Assembly: GCF_040183065.1 (NCBI RefSeq)
Contig: NC_091132.1
Location: 88,683,606 to 88,747,605, forward strand
Source of the DNA: Periplaneta americana
Lineage: Eukaryota > Arthropoda > Insecta > Blattodea > Blattidae
Direction: 5' to 3'
Length of the DNA: 64,000 nt
Shown here piece after piece: positions 33,559 through 45,720 of the stretch. The notes under the pieces were generated by a model. It ran no database searches and was not told the DNA's origin. It worked only from the letters and a program-made list of their open reading frames with translations. Each line of letters opens with the position of its first letter. The stretch's first letter is position 1. The translations under genes and the position numbers were made by a program.

Positions 33559-33952
33559 TGATACAGTATTAAAAGTTGTGTAATCAAGATGTATAATATT
33601 TTATCTTTGATTGCACTTTAACTTATACTATTACTAAGCTCAAAATGCTAATTCACTTTTATTCCAATAACTATTTTCAGGATTTTGAGCAAATATGAAC
33701 TAAACATTTTGAAAACTTTGATGCAAGAAGCTTTTTTAGTAACGTCAATATAAAATATACTTAAAAATATAATTTCAAAACTATTAGACCTAATTGCACC
33801 AAATTTTGTACAGATGATATTTTTATAGATCTGTTTATATAGTTTAAATTTCACAAATTTTGGTCGAAGTTGTGGAAGTTTTAAAAGTCATACATATCCC
33901 CTTAAATGATTGACCCCAAAAATTACGATGGTTCTCAATATCTTAACTTAAT

Positions 33953-33996
<44 letters not shown>

Positions 33997-34504
33997 GTGC
34001 ATCTCACAAATCACTCTAAGAAAGCTCTTTACATAATCACGACTGGAGATTAAGGACTACATTTTCACAATCGCACAATCAATATACTCTATTTCAACCA
34101 ATATTGCCATTATTATTTTTTCAACAAATACTCAAAAGTACTTTGAGATCACACACGTCGAGCAGGTAGACCCTATTATATTAGTTTCTCCTAACCAATG
34201 AAGTGAAGTATTTACATAATAAATAATTGCTTGTAACAATAAAATGGTTTACATATAATTAATTTTCCCTATTTCTCTTTTTGTTCCTAAAAACTCTTCT
34301 TTTGCGATTTGTTTATATATGTACATGTATATTAAATAACTTAGTAATTAGCCCTATTACATAGCGAGAAATTTAGTAACGAAAGTTATTGTAATAATTG
34401 TTGCCTTTATTCGCTGCATGTGCATGTACTGTACATCCCTGTTGTCTACTTTACGACGCTACGTAGTGGATGCGCTATGCGCTCGTGATCAAGGTCGAGC
34501 TCTT
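33559..34504. other. No recognised gene; poly(T) at 33957-33992
   Basis: AT-rich, with a 36-bp T-run that may be the reversed tail of a retroposed sequence. Nothing else was recognised. Confidence 0.35.
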
Positions 34505-34556
34505 CTACCATGATTGGGAGCTAATATCGTCTACCATGATTGGGAGCTAATATCGT
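34505..34556. repeat. Perfect 26-bp tandem duplication
   Basis: CTACCATGATTGGGAGCTAA plus six bases occurs twice in a row (34505-34530, 34531-34556) without a mismatch, so it is recent. Confidence 0.95.
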
Positions 34557-34629
34557 CTCATCCCTGGGCTACACTAACAATCTTCTGACTAAGTTTCTTA
34601 ATTTTTTACCATCTCTCCAAACATTTTTA

Positions 34630-34968
34630 TAGCCTTCTGCAACAGTCTATGGAGGGCCAATGGCGACCACACGAGTTCTGGCCTCTTGTGCACATGTCTC
34701 AACAGAGGTGAACTATCATCCAGCCAGTATCGGAGTAAAATGTGGTCAGTACGATTCTCGTAGCCGTTATAGCTGGGTTTCGAAACCGGATTTCGCTACC
34801 TAGCGTAGCTCACCAAATTCTTTACTATGCTGGGTGGGCACCGGTCCCATAAACTGGCCGAAATTTTATGAGAGAATTTCTTCCCCCAAGAGGACTCGAA
34901 GCATAGCTCATTTCGAAGTACGAGTACGGGAATCATGCCTCAGAGCACGACGCTACGGCGTGGGACTC
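34630..34968 (-). mobile_element. tRNA-related SINE, family C, copy 2
   Basis: Shares GGATTTCGCTACCTA, CTGGGTGG(A/G)CACCGGTCCC and CTTCCCCCA with 4782-5118 in the same orientation. The tRNA-like head is on its right side (minus strand). The B box is decayed. Confidence 0.7.
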
Positions 34969-36964
34969 ATTCACTCTCTTTTACTCTCTCTCTCTCTCTC
35001 TTTCTGGTTGACCAAATTCCCTACTGTTATTTATTTCTAATCTTCCACTTATTTTGTTCTAGCTTGTACTCAGTCGTGTACCATTTTCAATTAAATTGAG
35101 GAATAAAAAAACAATATGAAGCTAATGTCCATTCACTCTGTAAGTAATATGTCTGCATTTCTTTACAATCTCCGATGCAGACCGCAAATGCTAAAATTAT
35201 TTCCTCTACTTGATGTTCACTTTTTGATAAAAAGAAGCGAGAAATTAAATTACCTTTTTTTATAGAAACAAAATGAAAGCTGTTATGTGTTGCTGTGCCT
35301 TGAAATGACTAAATGTGCTGCAGCGCATTAAATTCTTTTTTGTTTACGAGAACAAAGTATTATAGTAGCCTATATAGAGCAACGTCTTGCATTTCCTATT
35401 AGGTAGGCCTATTCAATTTTTCGCCACTTCATTCTGTGTATGTAATAAACCACTGGTATGGTCACACCGTACATGATGCAGAAATACGAATTACTTATTA
35501 TAATAGAATTACTGTCCTAAATTATTTCAAGTCAATTAGCAGTTTCCAAAACATGCATAAGAAGTTTTTTTTAAATTAATGATAGAGAGTTCCCTCAATA
35601 TTTTCCATCCACGTTATATTATACAGAAGAACTTACTAAACATTCAGAATTCGTGTACATTTATCATACTTGGCTTTCTGACTTACGTACAGTATACGTT
35701 ACCCCACTCCTAGTCGGCAGGTTTATTTTTTTAAGCATGTTCCATTCTCAAGATGTCTATTTTATGTTCTATTCTATATCCCTATGTCTCCGATTAATAC
35801 AAACCCCCTTATTCTACTCGGAGAGTTTGGCGATTTACTTTTCACAACGCATTAACCCTCAGCCTGGAGTCCAGACTAGTTTTGATTGGGTAATTTATTT
35901 TCCCTGTAAGCATTTCCCAATCCACACAAATTACAGAAATTTATTAAAAGTAACTTCCAACCATAACTTTCATGCGTCATGCTCAACATAGTTGAAATTA
36001 ATAGTATAATTTCTAAACAAATTGGCTAATCAAGATGAAAGTGGCAATGGAATGTGTGAAGAACGAGATTTCGTTATTCCGTGCTATAGCAAATGCTTCC
36101 ATTGTTACGATACAATTAAGGTTTGAAAAATAAACTGGTTTGTTGGTCATTTGGCTTGTTTATTACACACGCTTTCCAAGATTAAGGAAATGGTTTAAGA
36201 ATTGGTTTGGAGCAATGTTATTATGAATGTAGTAGAAATTTCACTTCCGGATTAAGAAAATTTCGGACAAAATTCGAATATGAGACACGGCTATCGTACT
36301 ACGTCTTCTTTCTTAATTAACAAGTCTGAAGAAAGTAGTTTTGTTCATTATAAAATGAAATTGGGAAGACCAAGAATTATAAAGTTCAGGTTGCTGAGCT
36401 TCTTCGTGAAAGCTAAAACCCAGCTAGAGAAAACTCATTACTTCGGAATAAAGTTCAAAATTTGTCTGTATTCTCCACAGAACAACGTGTCGTTTACTAA
36501 AGGTCTTGCTAATAAACAGTGTATAGTTTTTATACGAGACTTATGCAGAGCTGGGACAGAAAACGTTACTAATAAACCATGCATAAACGATGGATTTATA
36601 AACAGCCCATAACTATACATGGGAATTGCTTTGCATTAGTTATATACATGAAACCCCTTGTTTTAGAGTTGTACAGAGAGAAAAACGACTGCCCTTTTAT
36701 CAGCTGTTCGTATCGATTGTCATTTTATGATGATGACTGCCTTGTAACCACAGAAGAACAAACCAAGAGCACAGAATATTTTTTTTAATTTATTTTTTGG
36801 ATGACCAGCAAACTTGCTATACAGACCACTGTTAAATTATGGAATATCCCATACAGAATGTCATGATGAGGTTGGCTGTAAAGGCTCCTCTAATTAAATT
36901 TATTTTTAAATTAATTAATTGATAATTTTTGTGAACTATGAGAATAAAAATATAGTGATGATTT
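34969..36964. other. No recognised gene
   Basis: (CT)n at about 34986-35001, then AT-rich sequence. An open frame at 36280-36612 (plus) with KLGRPRIIKFRLLSFF is not recognised. No SINE or inverted repeat was seen. Confidence 0.35.
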
Positions 36965-38265
36965 TCTGTGTTAAATTTATGAAGAGTCGTCAGTATCGCT
37001 AAGAAAGATGTCCTGAGGTAGTTTCCTTTTAAGTCTAGATGGCTGACAAGATCTTGCTCCAATGTTATATGTCACAGCTCCAGGAACGCCAGGAAGTTTG
37101 TTGAAGAAAGATTTTGACATTGAATGGATGTACTGTTCTAGTGGAAGAATTCCCAATTCTTGATGCAGCTGCTGATTTCTCACAAACCACGGGACATTTG
37201 TTGCTGTTCGCAGGAACTTGTTCTGAAGAATTTGCAGGCGTTGCATGTGAGTCTTATTTGCTGTCCCCCACACTGGCGCTGCGTAAGTTAAAAGAGGTCG
37301 TACAAGCGAGGTGTAGAGTAGCATTGAACAAGCCAATCCAATTTGTGTACATCTATTAACCAAAGGGTATAATTTTCGAATTCTGGAAGATGCTAGCGTA
37401 ACAATGCGAGTTATATGGGCATTCCATGTAAGTTTCGTATCTAATAATATTCCCAAATATTTTACAGCTTCTTGACTAGAGACCCATATAACTTGTTCAT
37501 TTAGAAGAACCAAAGAAGCCTGATTATGAATAGGCCTTAAAGAGAAGATTTTAGCTTCTGTCTTGGTAATGTTGAGTAGTAATCTCCAGTCAGAGAACCA
37601 TTTAGACAGCTCATGTAAGGATGTCTGAAGAGTATTGATTGCAGTATTTAGATTACAGTGAGAATAAAAGAGAACTGTATCATCAGCATACATAACTATG
37701 TGTGACGGTCGTAAACATGGAATGTCTTATGTGAAGAGATTGAAGAGAAGTGGTGACAGTATAGATCCTTGTGGTACTCCGGCTAAAATTGGACGAAGCG
37801 TTGATTTAATGCCGTCTATACGTACTGAGAACTGACGCTCAGATAAAAAACTTTTCACGATGTGTGTGAGATAGTCAGGAAAACCAATTCTATATAATTT
37901 TAGCATTAAACCATCATGTCAAACAGTTTCAAATGCTTGGGCAATATCCAGAAACACAGCCGCAGTATACTCTCTTTCTTCAAAGCCTTTTATAATGGAT
38001 TCAGTGACTCTTTGCAATTGATGTGTTGTAGAATGTTTCGGACGAAAGCCAAACCGAAAATCTGGTATAATCTTGTTTTGGAACGTAAATTTACAAACGC
38101 GATGTTGAATAACCTTCTCAAACAATTTCGATAGTGTAGGCAGTAAGCTAATGGGTCGATAACTAGATGACAAGTGCTTAGGTTTGTTCGGCTTATGAAA
38201 AATAATGATTTCAGCAAGCTTCCAGGTTCTAGGAAAGTACCCAATTAAAAGGGCACAGAATAATT
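36965..38265 (-). pseudogene. Jockey-like LINE reverse transcriptase, 5' truncated, two stops
   Basis: A single minus-strand frame runs from a W-K-x-A-E-I-I start near 38245 through SYRPISLLPTLSKLFEK (RT block 1), FRPKHSTTHQL, FLDIAQAFETV (catalytic FxD block), GVPQGSILSPLLF and MYADDTVLFY (the YADD active site) to a thumb/C-terminal region (KYLGILLDTKLTWNAHI, RPLLTYAAPVWG). TGA at 37919-37921 replaces a tryptophan-like position, and TAA at 37727-37729 lies between the PQG and YADD blocks. Catalytic aspartates are preserved; the two stops and missing endonuclease make it dead. The end near 36977 is SDTDDSS. It is a relatively young copy. Confidence 0.85.
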
Positions 38266-38511
38266 ATTAGAATAATATTGCTGCTACAGAACTCTTCGAC
38301 CAAAATGTAGCGTGGTAATCGATCAGATCCAGTATCGATACTTAGCGGGACACACTAGCGCATACTATCGGATGCAATAGATAACCTCAGTTATTCAGAA
38401 TGAAGCAATGACGAAATTATGACGTAGCTGTATAACAGTTGTAAGCCTACTGTTATACGGGAAAAGAATCAAAGGAGAAAGATCCGAACCGGTGCGGTAG
38501 GTTCAACTTCG

Positions 38512-38600
38512 GCGTAGCTCAGTGGTTAGAGTAGGCCTACCCAGTGCGTAGAACTGGGAGTCCCGAGTTCGAATCTCGGCGCCGGCGCGAATTTTTCTCC
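38512..38600 (+). mobile_element. tRNA-like head joined to GCGAATTTTTCTCC
   Basis: GGCGTAGCTCAGTGGTTAGA (A box) and CCCGAGTTCGAATCTCGG (T arm with B box) are well kept, but the acceptor stem cannot pair and the anticodon loop is 9 nt. It is therefore a SINE head and not a working tRNA gene. The following GGCGCGAATTTTTCTCC is the same junction seen at the ends of the 57631-59378 element. Confidence 0.6.
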
Positions 38601-38987
38601 ATTAATAATAAATGGTAAATAAATAGTGATGAAGGGTAAAAGAAAGCCTCTGTTTAGAATAAAACTCCTGATATTTCAGGCAATAGTTTGATATAATGTT
38701 CAACTAACAACTGCTGAAATTAATTGCGGTCTCTTATTATTTCCGAGACGTTTACAAGAGTTTTACTTAACATAACGATGCGCAGCCATACCTCAGCTGT
38801 CATCTGATAACATCGCCACTGAATAGATTATATAGGCGTTGCGTTGAAACAACTACTCCTCAGGCTCACAATGCTAAACTTGTAGCACGTGGATAACCGT
38901 CGTTAAGCAATGTCACAAAAGCAGACAGACAAACAAAGAAACAAATGTCTGAAGAATATAATTTGTTTCTTTTCATACTGATTCTTT

Positions 38988-39840
38988 AACTTACTTACTT
39001 ACAAATGGCTTTTAAGGAACCCGAAGGTTCATTGCCGCCCTCACATAAGCCCGCCAGCGGTCCCTATCCTGAGCAAGATTAATCCAGTCTCTATCATCAT
39101 ACCCCACCTCCCTCAAATCCATTTTAATATTATCCTCCCATCTACGTCTCGGCCTCCCTAAAGGTCTTTTTCCCTCCGGTCTCCCAACTAACACTCTATA
39201 TGCATTTCTGGATTCGCCCATACGTGCTACATGCCCTGCCCATCTCAAACGTCTGGATTTCAAGTTCCTAATTATGTCAGGTGAAGAATACAATGCGTGC
39301 AGTTCTGTGTTGTGTAACTTTCTCCATTCTCCTGTAACTTCATCCCGCTTAGCCCCAAATATTTTCCTAAGCACCTTATTCTCAAACACCCTTAACCTAT
39401 GTTCCTCTCTCAGAGTGAGAGTCCAAGTTTCACAGCCATATAGAACAACCGGTAATATAACTGTTTTATAAATTCTAACTTTCAGATTTTTGGACAGCAG
39501 ACTGGATGATAAGAGCTTCTCAACCGAATAATAACAGGCATTTCCCATATTTATTCTGCGTTTAATTTCCTCCCGAGTGTCATTTACATTTGTTACTGTT
39601 GCTCCAAGATATTTGAATTTTTCCACCTCTTCGAAGGATAAATCTCCAATATTTATATTTCCATTTCGTACAATATTCCCGTCACGAGACATAATCATAT
39701 ACTTTGTCTTTTCGGGATTTACTTCCAAACCGATCGCTTTACTTGCTTCAAGTAAAATTTCCGTGTTTTCCCTAACCGTTTGTGTATTTTCTCCTAACAT
39801 ATTCACGTCATCTGCATAGACAAGAAGCTGATGGGGCTAA
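38988..39840 (-). pseudogene. RTE/CR1-like LINE, C-terminal 272 codons, open
   Basis: The minus strand opens just before LLVYADD (the catalytic YADD block, about 39830-39810) and stays open to a stop near 39009. Blocks in order: GLEVNPEKTKYMIMSR, FKYLGATVTN, VLYGCETWTL, VFENKVLRKIFG, RRLRWAGHVARMGE, GKRPLGRPRRRWEDNI and RDRDRWRAYV. All are typical of insect endonuclease-reverse transcriptases. The fusion point lies eight codons before YADD, a normal 5' truncation. It ends in a (GTAA)n tail at 38988-39003. It is the least damaged RT in the window, yet lacks the polymerase N-terminus and endonuclease. Confidence 0.85.
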
Positions 39841-40554
39841 AAATGACACAAAACACAATTCTGTCCCTGTTAAAGCTAAATTTGAACGGAGTTGAAAATT
39901 GATTGAAAGAACTTCCGGAGTTCTTAATGAATAAGTATAAACGTTTGGCAGACATCCAAGGAGGAGACTTAGATGAGGTTTTTTTTTTTTTTTTTGTTAG
40001 TTTCAAAAACATACAGCATTCATTCTTAAGTGTTGGAGGTGCGTGTGTAGGCCATAAGTATAAATTGGGCACTCAACCTCGTTACAAGAGGAATTCAACG
40101 AAATCCCTTCTCATTCATAAAAACGTTAGAAAAGACCACGTGTTTACATGCGTGGATTCTTCAATGAATTCGACTTCAAAACACATTAAGAATGCACGGG
40201 CGGGCAGAATGAACCATCACTTTTCTTTCATTTATTGAAAAGATGTAGCCTATAAAACAATAATTAGATTCTCAATAACTGAATTTAGGTAAAACGATAT
40301 ATTCAACTATCCTGCGAAAATAGGTATTTGACTAGTAGCTATTATTGATAAATTTTGGGAACACAGAAACAGAGAGACATTATTTGCTATTTTCAAAGAA
40401 TAGAAATCACAAGATTGTTATATTGAAGATAATAATTGTCTAAAATTATACTAACACAGTAAAGTTACTAACTTAATTCCAAATTATGAAAACCAACTGA
40501 GATTAATACAGAAATTGTCCAAAAATATTGTTTAATACGTACATAAATTAAATA
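39841..40554. other. Unassigned; open stretch on plus strand
   Basis: From 39900 the plus strand is open: KELPEFLMNKYKRLADIQGG and DLDEV, then a T-run (phenylalanines). This resembles a conserved protein fragment, but I cannot name it. It may be an unrelated retroposed piece. The rest is AT-rich without features. Confidence 0.3.
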
Positions 40555-40830
40555 TAGTATATAAAATCTGTTTATGACGATTGACGTTGTCTTCCGATGC
40601 CCAAAGCCCATTCTTCTCTGTTATCCCACTGTCCTTCTTACAGGTGTCTACTTTCCATAGTGTCCAGGATTCCCTCAAGCCAACTTCTTTTCTGTCCTCC
40701 CTTTTCCTCTCTTCGGTAGTAACCAGATGAATACGTGTTTAGGCAATCTATCATTATCCATACGCTGAACATGTTCGTACCATTTCGGTTGTAGATAACA
40801 TTCCTTTTCTATTCATACTAACTTGGAGGC
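40555..40830 (-). pseudogene. LINE C-terminal remnant
   Basis: On the minus strand: QPKWYEHVQRMDNDRLPKHV, then KRGKGRTEKK and, after stops, REEWALG-like residues. The pattern (W-x-x-H-V-x-R-M-x-x-x-R-L-P-K ... R-x-K-G-R-x-x-x-x-W) is the usual tail of RTE-like LINE proteins. Several stops; no catalytic part. Confidence 0.65.
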
Positions 40831-41215
40831 GTTATTTGAAGAAAAAAATATATATATATCCTGTTTGTAACGGGGCCTTTAGATAGTCTGATTTTTTTTT
40901 TACAAAAAAACACAAAAATGTCCCTCTGAAACACATTCGTCGTTGTTCCTGTAATAACCCCTATGTACAAAATATAAAATTTTTCAGTAGGAAGAAAAAA
41001 CACATTTATTCATTCTGTGACAGTGGTGCATAGGAGACTGTGAATTCTTACATTTTCGAATGAAAGAAATATAATTACATATAGGAGATTTTATTATTTG
41101 CTTATCACTATTTAAGTTATTTAATAGAGGAAAAACCTGAAAATCGATAAATATGTCACACAGGAGTTATTGCAGGAACAACGCATACATTTTGCATTTT
41201 GTATTCAACTTCGCA
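40831..41215. other. No recognisable feature
   Basis: AT-rich, with short A/T runs. Confidence 0.35.
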
Positions 41216-41217
41216 TT

Positions 41218-41264
<47 letters not shown>

Positions 41265-41460
41265 TTCTGGTGTAGTTAAGGCCATCAGGCCTTCTCTTCC
41301 ACAACACCAGGAATACAAATACAATAATAGAAATAAACAGAAAAAAATACACTATATACAAAGTAAAGCTACACAAGAAATAAAGAGAGAGAAAAAAACA
41401 CTATAAACAAAGTAAAGCCACACAAAAATATACACAGGTTGCAGTCACACAAACTTTAAA
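41216..41460 (-). mobile_element. I/R1-like LINE 3' end, second copy
   Basis: (TTTA)n at 41216-41265, then CTGGTGTAGTTAAGGCCATC hairpin module and GGAATACAAATACAATAATAG, matching 14807-14995 almost base for base in places (TATACACAGGTTGCAGTCAC). Only the 3' untranslated region is present. Confidence 0.8.
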
Positions 41461-42284
41461 TGAGTGATCGCTGATTTCAAAACTATAGTACTATATTAAC
41501 ATAAAATTACTTATTTTGCCAGCATTTTGGCACATTTCGAATTTATCGTGATTACGAAAATCTACCATCTCTAGCAATGATGTATATTGTGATCCTGTTC
41601 TTGTTGAAAATGGCAATATCAATTTCCAGTGCTATAAACTTTGTGTGGGAACAATAGTTGATATCGCACACTGCTAGCTTATACTGTAGTCAAAATGGCA
41701 TTGTATCGTATTATTGCGCTTTGCTCCATCCAGTTAACATTGGAGTACCATATTACGTGAATAAGTTTCTTCTTTTCCACATCACCAGTACATAGGAACA
41801 TTGGCCATAATGCCCATCCTATGACTTGTGCGTCTCTTTTCAAGGTCGGTCGCTTTCCCTGTCACCATATTTAAATGTCTTCAGTGTATTGACAGAAGGG
41901 ATTGAATTCAGACCGTGGACTCCCAGTGAGTAGTTCAGCCTGTCTCATTGCAGGCTATTCATTCTAAGTCCTCCACAATTTCTTATCAAGATCTTCATTC
42001 AGTACTTTGCCTAGCACTTAGATACAGACCAATAAAGGATTCAATAGGGACAAATGAAACTCTCTTAGAGTCAAAACATCAGCCTCGTCATTACTTGTAA
42101 AACCAGTGCGCCCAGAAATACACACAGGGCGGATTTTACTGTATCTTGTCAAAGTGGTGCAGGGTGTTTACGATGTTTAATTCTTCCTGGAGGTGATCCT
42201 AATGGTTTATATCTACCACCTTTTAGAATAACATAAATGTACATTATCTACATATATTTATATATTTCTGACTAGAAAAAAAAA
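41461..42284. other. No recognised gene
   Basis: Mixed composition. A stretch near 41880-41960 has a faint tRNA-like look on the minus strand but no clear boxes. Confidence 0.35.
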
Positions 42285-42900
42285 TAGGCTACAAAGCTAC
42301 AAGCCTGAAAACTTGCGAATTCTACATAAAATGGGGCAGTAGAACAAGTGTACAGTTTCAAATAGTTGGGGTGTACTATAAGCAATAACATGAGCTGCTG
42401 CCAGGAAGTCACTAGGACGATAGCAATGGCAAAGGAAACTTTTAATAGAAAAAGGAGCATCTTCTGTTGACCTATAGAAAAAGAACTAAGGAAGAGACTA
42501 GTGTGAAGTGTGACATTGTATGGGGCAGAAACATGGACGAAGTGAAGCGACTATAAGTATTTTAAATGTGGATATGGAGAAGAATGGAGAGTGTGAAATG
42601 GACAGACAGAATAAGAAATGAAGCCGTGCTGGAAAGACTGGGTGAAAAAATAATACTGAAAGTGATATTATGGAAGAGAAAAAGGAATTGCTTGGGTCAC
42701 TGGCTGAGAAGAAACTACCTACTGAAGGATGCACTGGAAGGAATGGTCAACGGGAGAAGAGTTCGGGGCAGAGGATATCAAATTATAGACGACATTAAGT
42801 TACATACATGGATATTAAGAGGAAGGCAGGAAACACGAAAGATTGTAAAATGCTGAGTTTGCAGTGAAAGATCTATCCTTGTGCAGATAACTATGAATGA
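42285..42900 (+). pseudogene. RTE-like LINE C-terminal remnant with (TGAA)n tail
   Basis: Plus strand: degraded F-x-x-L-G-C-T and VTLYGAETWT-like blocks, then an open part from 42566: MWIWRRMESVKWTDRIRNEA, ERLGEK, NCLGHWLRRNYLLKDALEGM and VNGRRVRGRGYQIIDDIK. Frameshifts lead to a C-terminal stretch and TATGAATGAATGAAGG. It is the same family as the split copy at 21556-23345 but better preserved. No catalytic residues remain. Confidence 0.75.
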
Positions 42901-43279
42901 ATGAAGGTCTGAAAGAAAAAAATCAAGATAACCAAATAGTTTTTTTTTAATTCGGACATAAATGATTGCTGTATCTAGCTTATCTGACGCCATAATTGAA
43001 ATAGAATGAAAATCGGCAGTAATGCATAGGTCTATTGTTGTGATACGTAATAAATCAACCGATGTGCCACGAGAAAATAAAAATAGTAAAGGTTTTCGTA
43101 GCAAAACTGGAAAAATAAAAGTGAAAAGAGTATTAATAAAAGTGAGCCCACAAGAGTTGTCTTTCATCGAAACCGGCACAAGTCCACAAGTCAACATTCA
43201 GTAAACAGTGTAGGTGAGACAGGCAGAGAAGAGAAAGATTTACTAGTTTTCATGGAGTATTCAAATCGATTTGAATATA
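42901..43279. other. No recognisable feature; mariner target TA at 43278
   Basis: Unremarkable sequence to the left of the mariner insertion. Confidence 0.35.
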
Positions 43280-44589
43280 CGAGGCGCATCCAGAAAGTAA
43301 GTTTCCCTATTTAAAAAAAAAAGAACACACACTTTCAGGAAAACATTTATTGGGATTGTTTCAGCTATTTTTCAACATAGCCACCATCAGAATTGAGACA
43401 CTTGTCGTATCGTGGGATTAACTTTTGTATCCCTCTGTCGTAGAACTCTGCCGCCTCTGAATGGAACCAGTGTGTGACAGACGTCTTCAGCTCTTCGTCG
43501 TTGCCAAAACGCTCACCGGAGGACAGGGATTTTCTGAGGTGCAAGAAAACGTGAAAATCGCTGGGAGCAAGATCAGGACTGTAGGGTGGCTGATCAAACA
43601 ACTCCCAGCCAAATTACGTCAAAACAACTGCTGTGCGCAGAGCCGTATGTGGACGAGCATTGTAATGGAGGAGCACAACACCTGCAGTAAGCATTCCACG
43701 CCTCTTGTTTTGAATGGCACGTCCCAATTTTCGCAGTGTTTCACAGTAACGATCAGCGTTCACTGTTTCACCTCTTGGAAGGAAGTCAATGAGGAGAATG
43801 CCCTTCCTGTCCCAGAACACCGTGCACTTCACTTTCAGTACCGATAGCGTCTGTTTGAATTTCGTCCTGACCGGAGATCCACTATGCCGCCAATGCATTG
43901 ACTGCTGCTTGATTTCCGGGGTAAAGTGCGAAATCCAAGTCTCATCGCCCGTGACGATCCTGTCGAGGAACTCGTCGCCGTCATCGTGATACCGTTGCAG
44001 AAATGTCAGTGCTGCTCCTAAACGTTGCATTTTGTGTTCGGTTGTCAGGTTTTTCGGCACCCACCTGGCACACACTTTTTTGAACAGCAGGTGCTTAGTG
44101 ACAATCTCATGCTACAACGATCGCGGAAAATGGCTGCTCAGCTCCGTAATCGTGAAACGACGGTTCTTCATGATGCACTGCCGCACCAGCTCAACACGAT
44201 CATCATTGTTGAGGGACGGTCGCCCACTGCGCTCTTCATCATGGACACTTTGACGACCTTCGGAAAACTGCCTACACCAGCGACGCACCATCTGCTTACT
44301 CATGATGTTCGGCCCATAGACCTGACAGAGCTGCCGATGAATTTCAATTGGCGCAATGCTTTGTGCATTAAAGAACTTTATCACCAACCGAACTTCGCAG
44401 GCAGCGGCAGAAGGAATAAGAGCTTCCCTTTCGGACCACTGCTGCCACGCTACTGGCACCAGGCGGGACCTGTCTGGCTGGCATATGATTGATACGTCAT
44501 AGATCTGTTACGCATGCGCAATTGACACGACTAATTACGTTTACTTTTAAGGGGAAAAATCGGGAAACTTAATTTCTGGATGCGCCTCG
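43280..44589 (-). mobile_element. mariner element, complete length, inactive
   Basis: 1310 bp. Its 28-bp ends (CGAGGCGCATCCAGAAAGTA plus eight bases at the left; complement at the right) match with one mismatch and lie between TA dinucleotides (43278-43279 and 44590-44591). Length and TA duplication are those of mariner. The transposase reads right to left. Confidence 0.95.
43365..44459 (-). pseudogene. mariner transposase, full length in one frame, two stops and a lost catalytic Asp
   Basis: One frame of about 364 codons begins at ATG 44459 (MPVAWQQWSERE) and ends at TAG 43365-43367. N-terminal helix-turn-helix: RLVIKFFNAQSIAPIEIHRQ and WCRQFSEGRQSV. Catalytic part: VTGDETWISHF (first Asp present), then LLHYNARPHTA, where relatives have H-D-N and the second Asp is Tyr here, and YSPDLAPSDFHVF (third Asp present). 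TAG at 44112-44114 follows PRSL, and TAA at 43611-43613 follows AVVLT. No frameshift was found. A dead but rather recent copy. Confidence 0.9.
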
Positions 44590-44591
44590 TA

Positions 44592-45170
44592 TTTACCGTA
44601 CTGAATACCTCTGATTGAGGTTTTGGCTGATATGTATATCTATTATCAGGCAGTACATCTCACTTGACGATATGTGTCAGAGGAAGAACAATTGTTTGTA
44701 TGCATCTGAAGTCTGATTAGTGGAATATGCAGCTAATCGGCGATGTATGCATTGGAGGGGGAAAGGAACTGGCCACACTACCCCATTATCTCCTGGCCTA
44801 GTTGTCTCATGAGTGATGACTTATTGGTGTTACTTATGAGTAGACTTCGTGGAATTACCACGATAATCGCAAGGTTTACTGCGCACGCGGTATAGACTGC
44901 ATGAGAAGGGGGCGTACAACGGGTGAGTATGCCTCTGATGTAAACACTGAGCAGTATACTGCGGTTACAATAAAACCTGTATCCTGCATTCAAGAAATAT
45001 AATGAATGATCATTGAAGTAGGAAATGTCTAAACATGTAAATACACAATTATTTTATACTGAGATATATTAACTCTTAAAATTTAATGTAAGATACTCAT
45101 ATCATCCTTGAATATGTGCATTGCAGTGAAGAGTTACGTACATTTTGAGCGACTGCAAAGTAACCTCCTC
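44592..45170. other. No recognisable feature
   Basis: Mixed composition. No domain or repeat was seen. Confidence 0.35.
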
Positions 45171-45176
45171 CGATGG

Positions 45177-45720
45177 TCACTTATTTTGGGAAAATGTACG
45201 TTGGACAACATACGATGTAATACGTACATATTTGAAGAACGGAAAGTCACTACTTTTCAGTACACCAACTTCAGATGTCTTGTCGTGACCTGATGGTATA
45301 TCATTTATAATACGAAGTTGTGAATAGGCAGAATTTTTAGCAATAATGTTTCTCAACTTACATTTCACTTTTTCTGAAATTAGTGAATTGTTATTTTGGA
45401 TAATGGTTTGTGATACTTTATCCACTATATTAAGGGCTTCTGAGAGTTGTAGTTTAGACGATTCTAACAGGATGATGCTTTTGGACACGATTTTAAAATT
45501 AGAATCAATGAACAGAATATCTTCCAATAGCTGTTCAGAAGGCAATGATTTTACAGCTGCAACAGCGGAACTGTCTATGCTATCCAATGCATCAATTACC
45601 TCCATTATTTTGCCGTAATGTTATGCATAATAATTAACAGCATCCAACCACGTTCCCCAACGTGTCAAGACTGGCTGCGGGGGTAAGGGTATTCCAGGGG
45701 CAATTATTTGGAACAGCAAC
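45177..45720 (-). pseudogene. CGGBP1-like hAT transposase, C-terminal part
   Basis: Minus strand: [16 protein letters not shown], a stop, then MEVIDALDSIDSSAVAAVKS, LEDILFIDSNFKIVSKSIIL, LQLSEALNIVDKV and finally FKYVRITSYVVQRTFSQNK. The R-W-G-T-W-L-x-A block and the terminal Y-(A/V)-x-(I/V)-T-S-x-x-V-(E/Q)-R-x-F-S motif mark the C-terminal half of insect CGGBP1-like hAT proteins. The invariant Glu of the last motif is Gln. One stop near 45608 separates the first block. It is fairly well preserved. Confidence 0.75.

Noticed and set aside
38512-38590. Functional tRNA gene
   Set aside because: Good A and B boxes, but the acceptor stem does not pair, the anticodon loop has 9 nt, and repeat sequence follows directly.
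43789-44492. Plus-strand open frames in the mariner region (e.g. 44025-44492)
   Set aside because: They are shadows of the minus-strand transposase.
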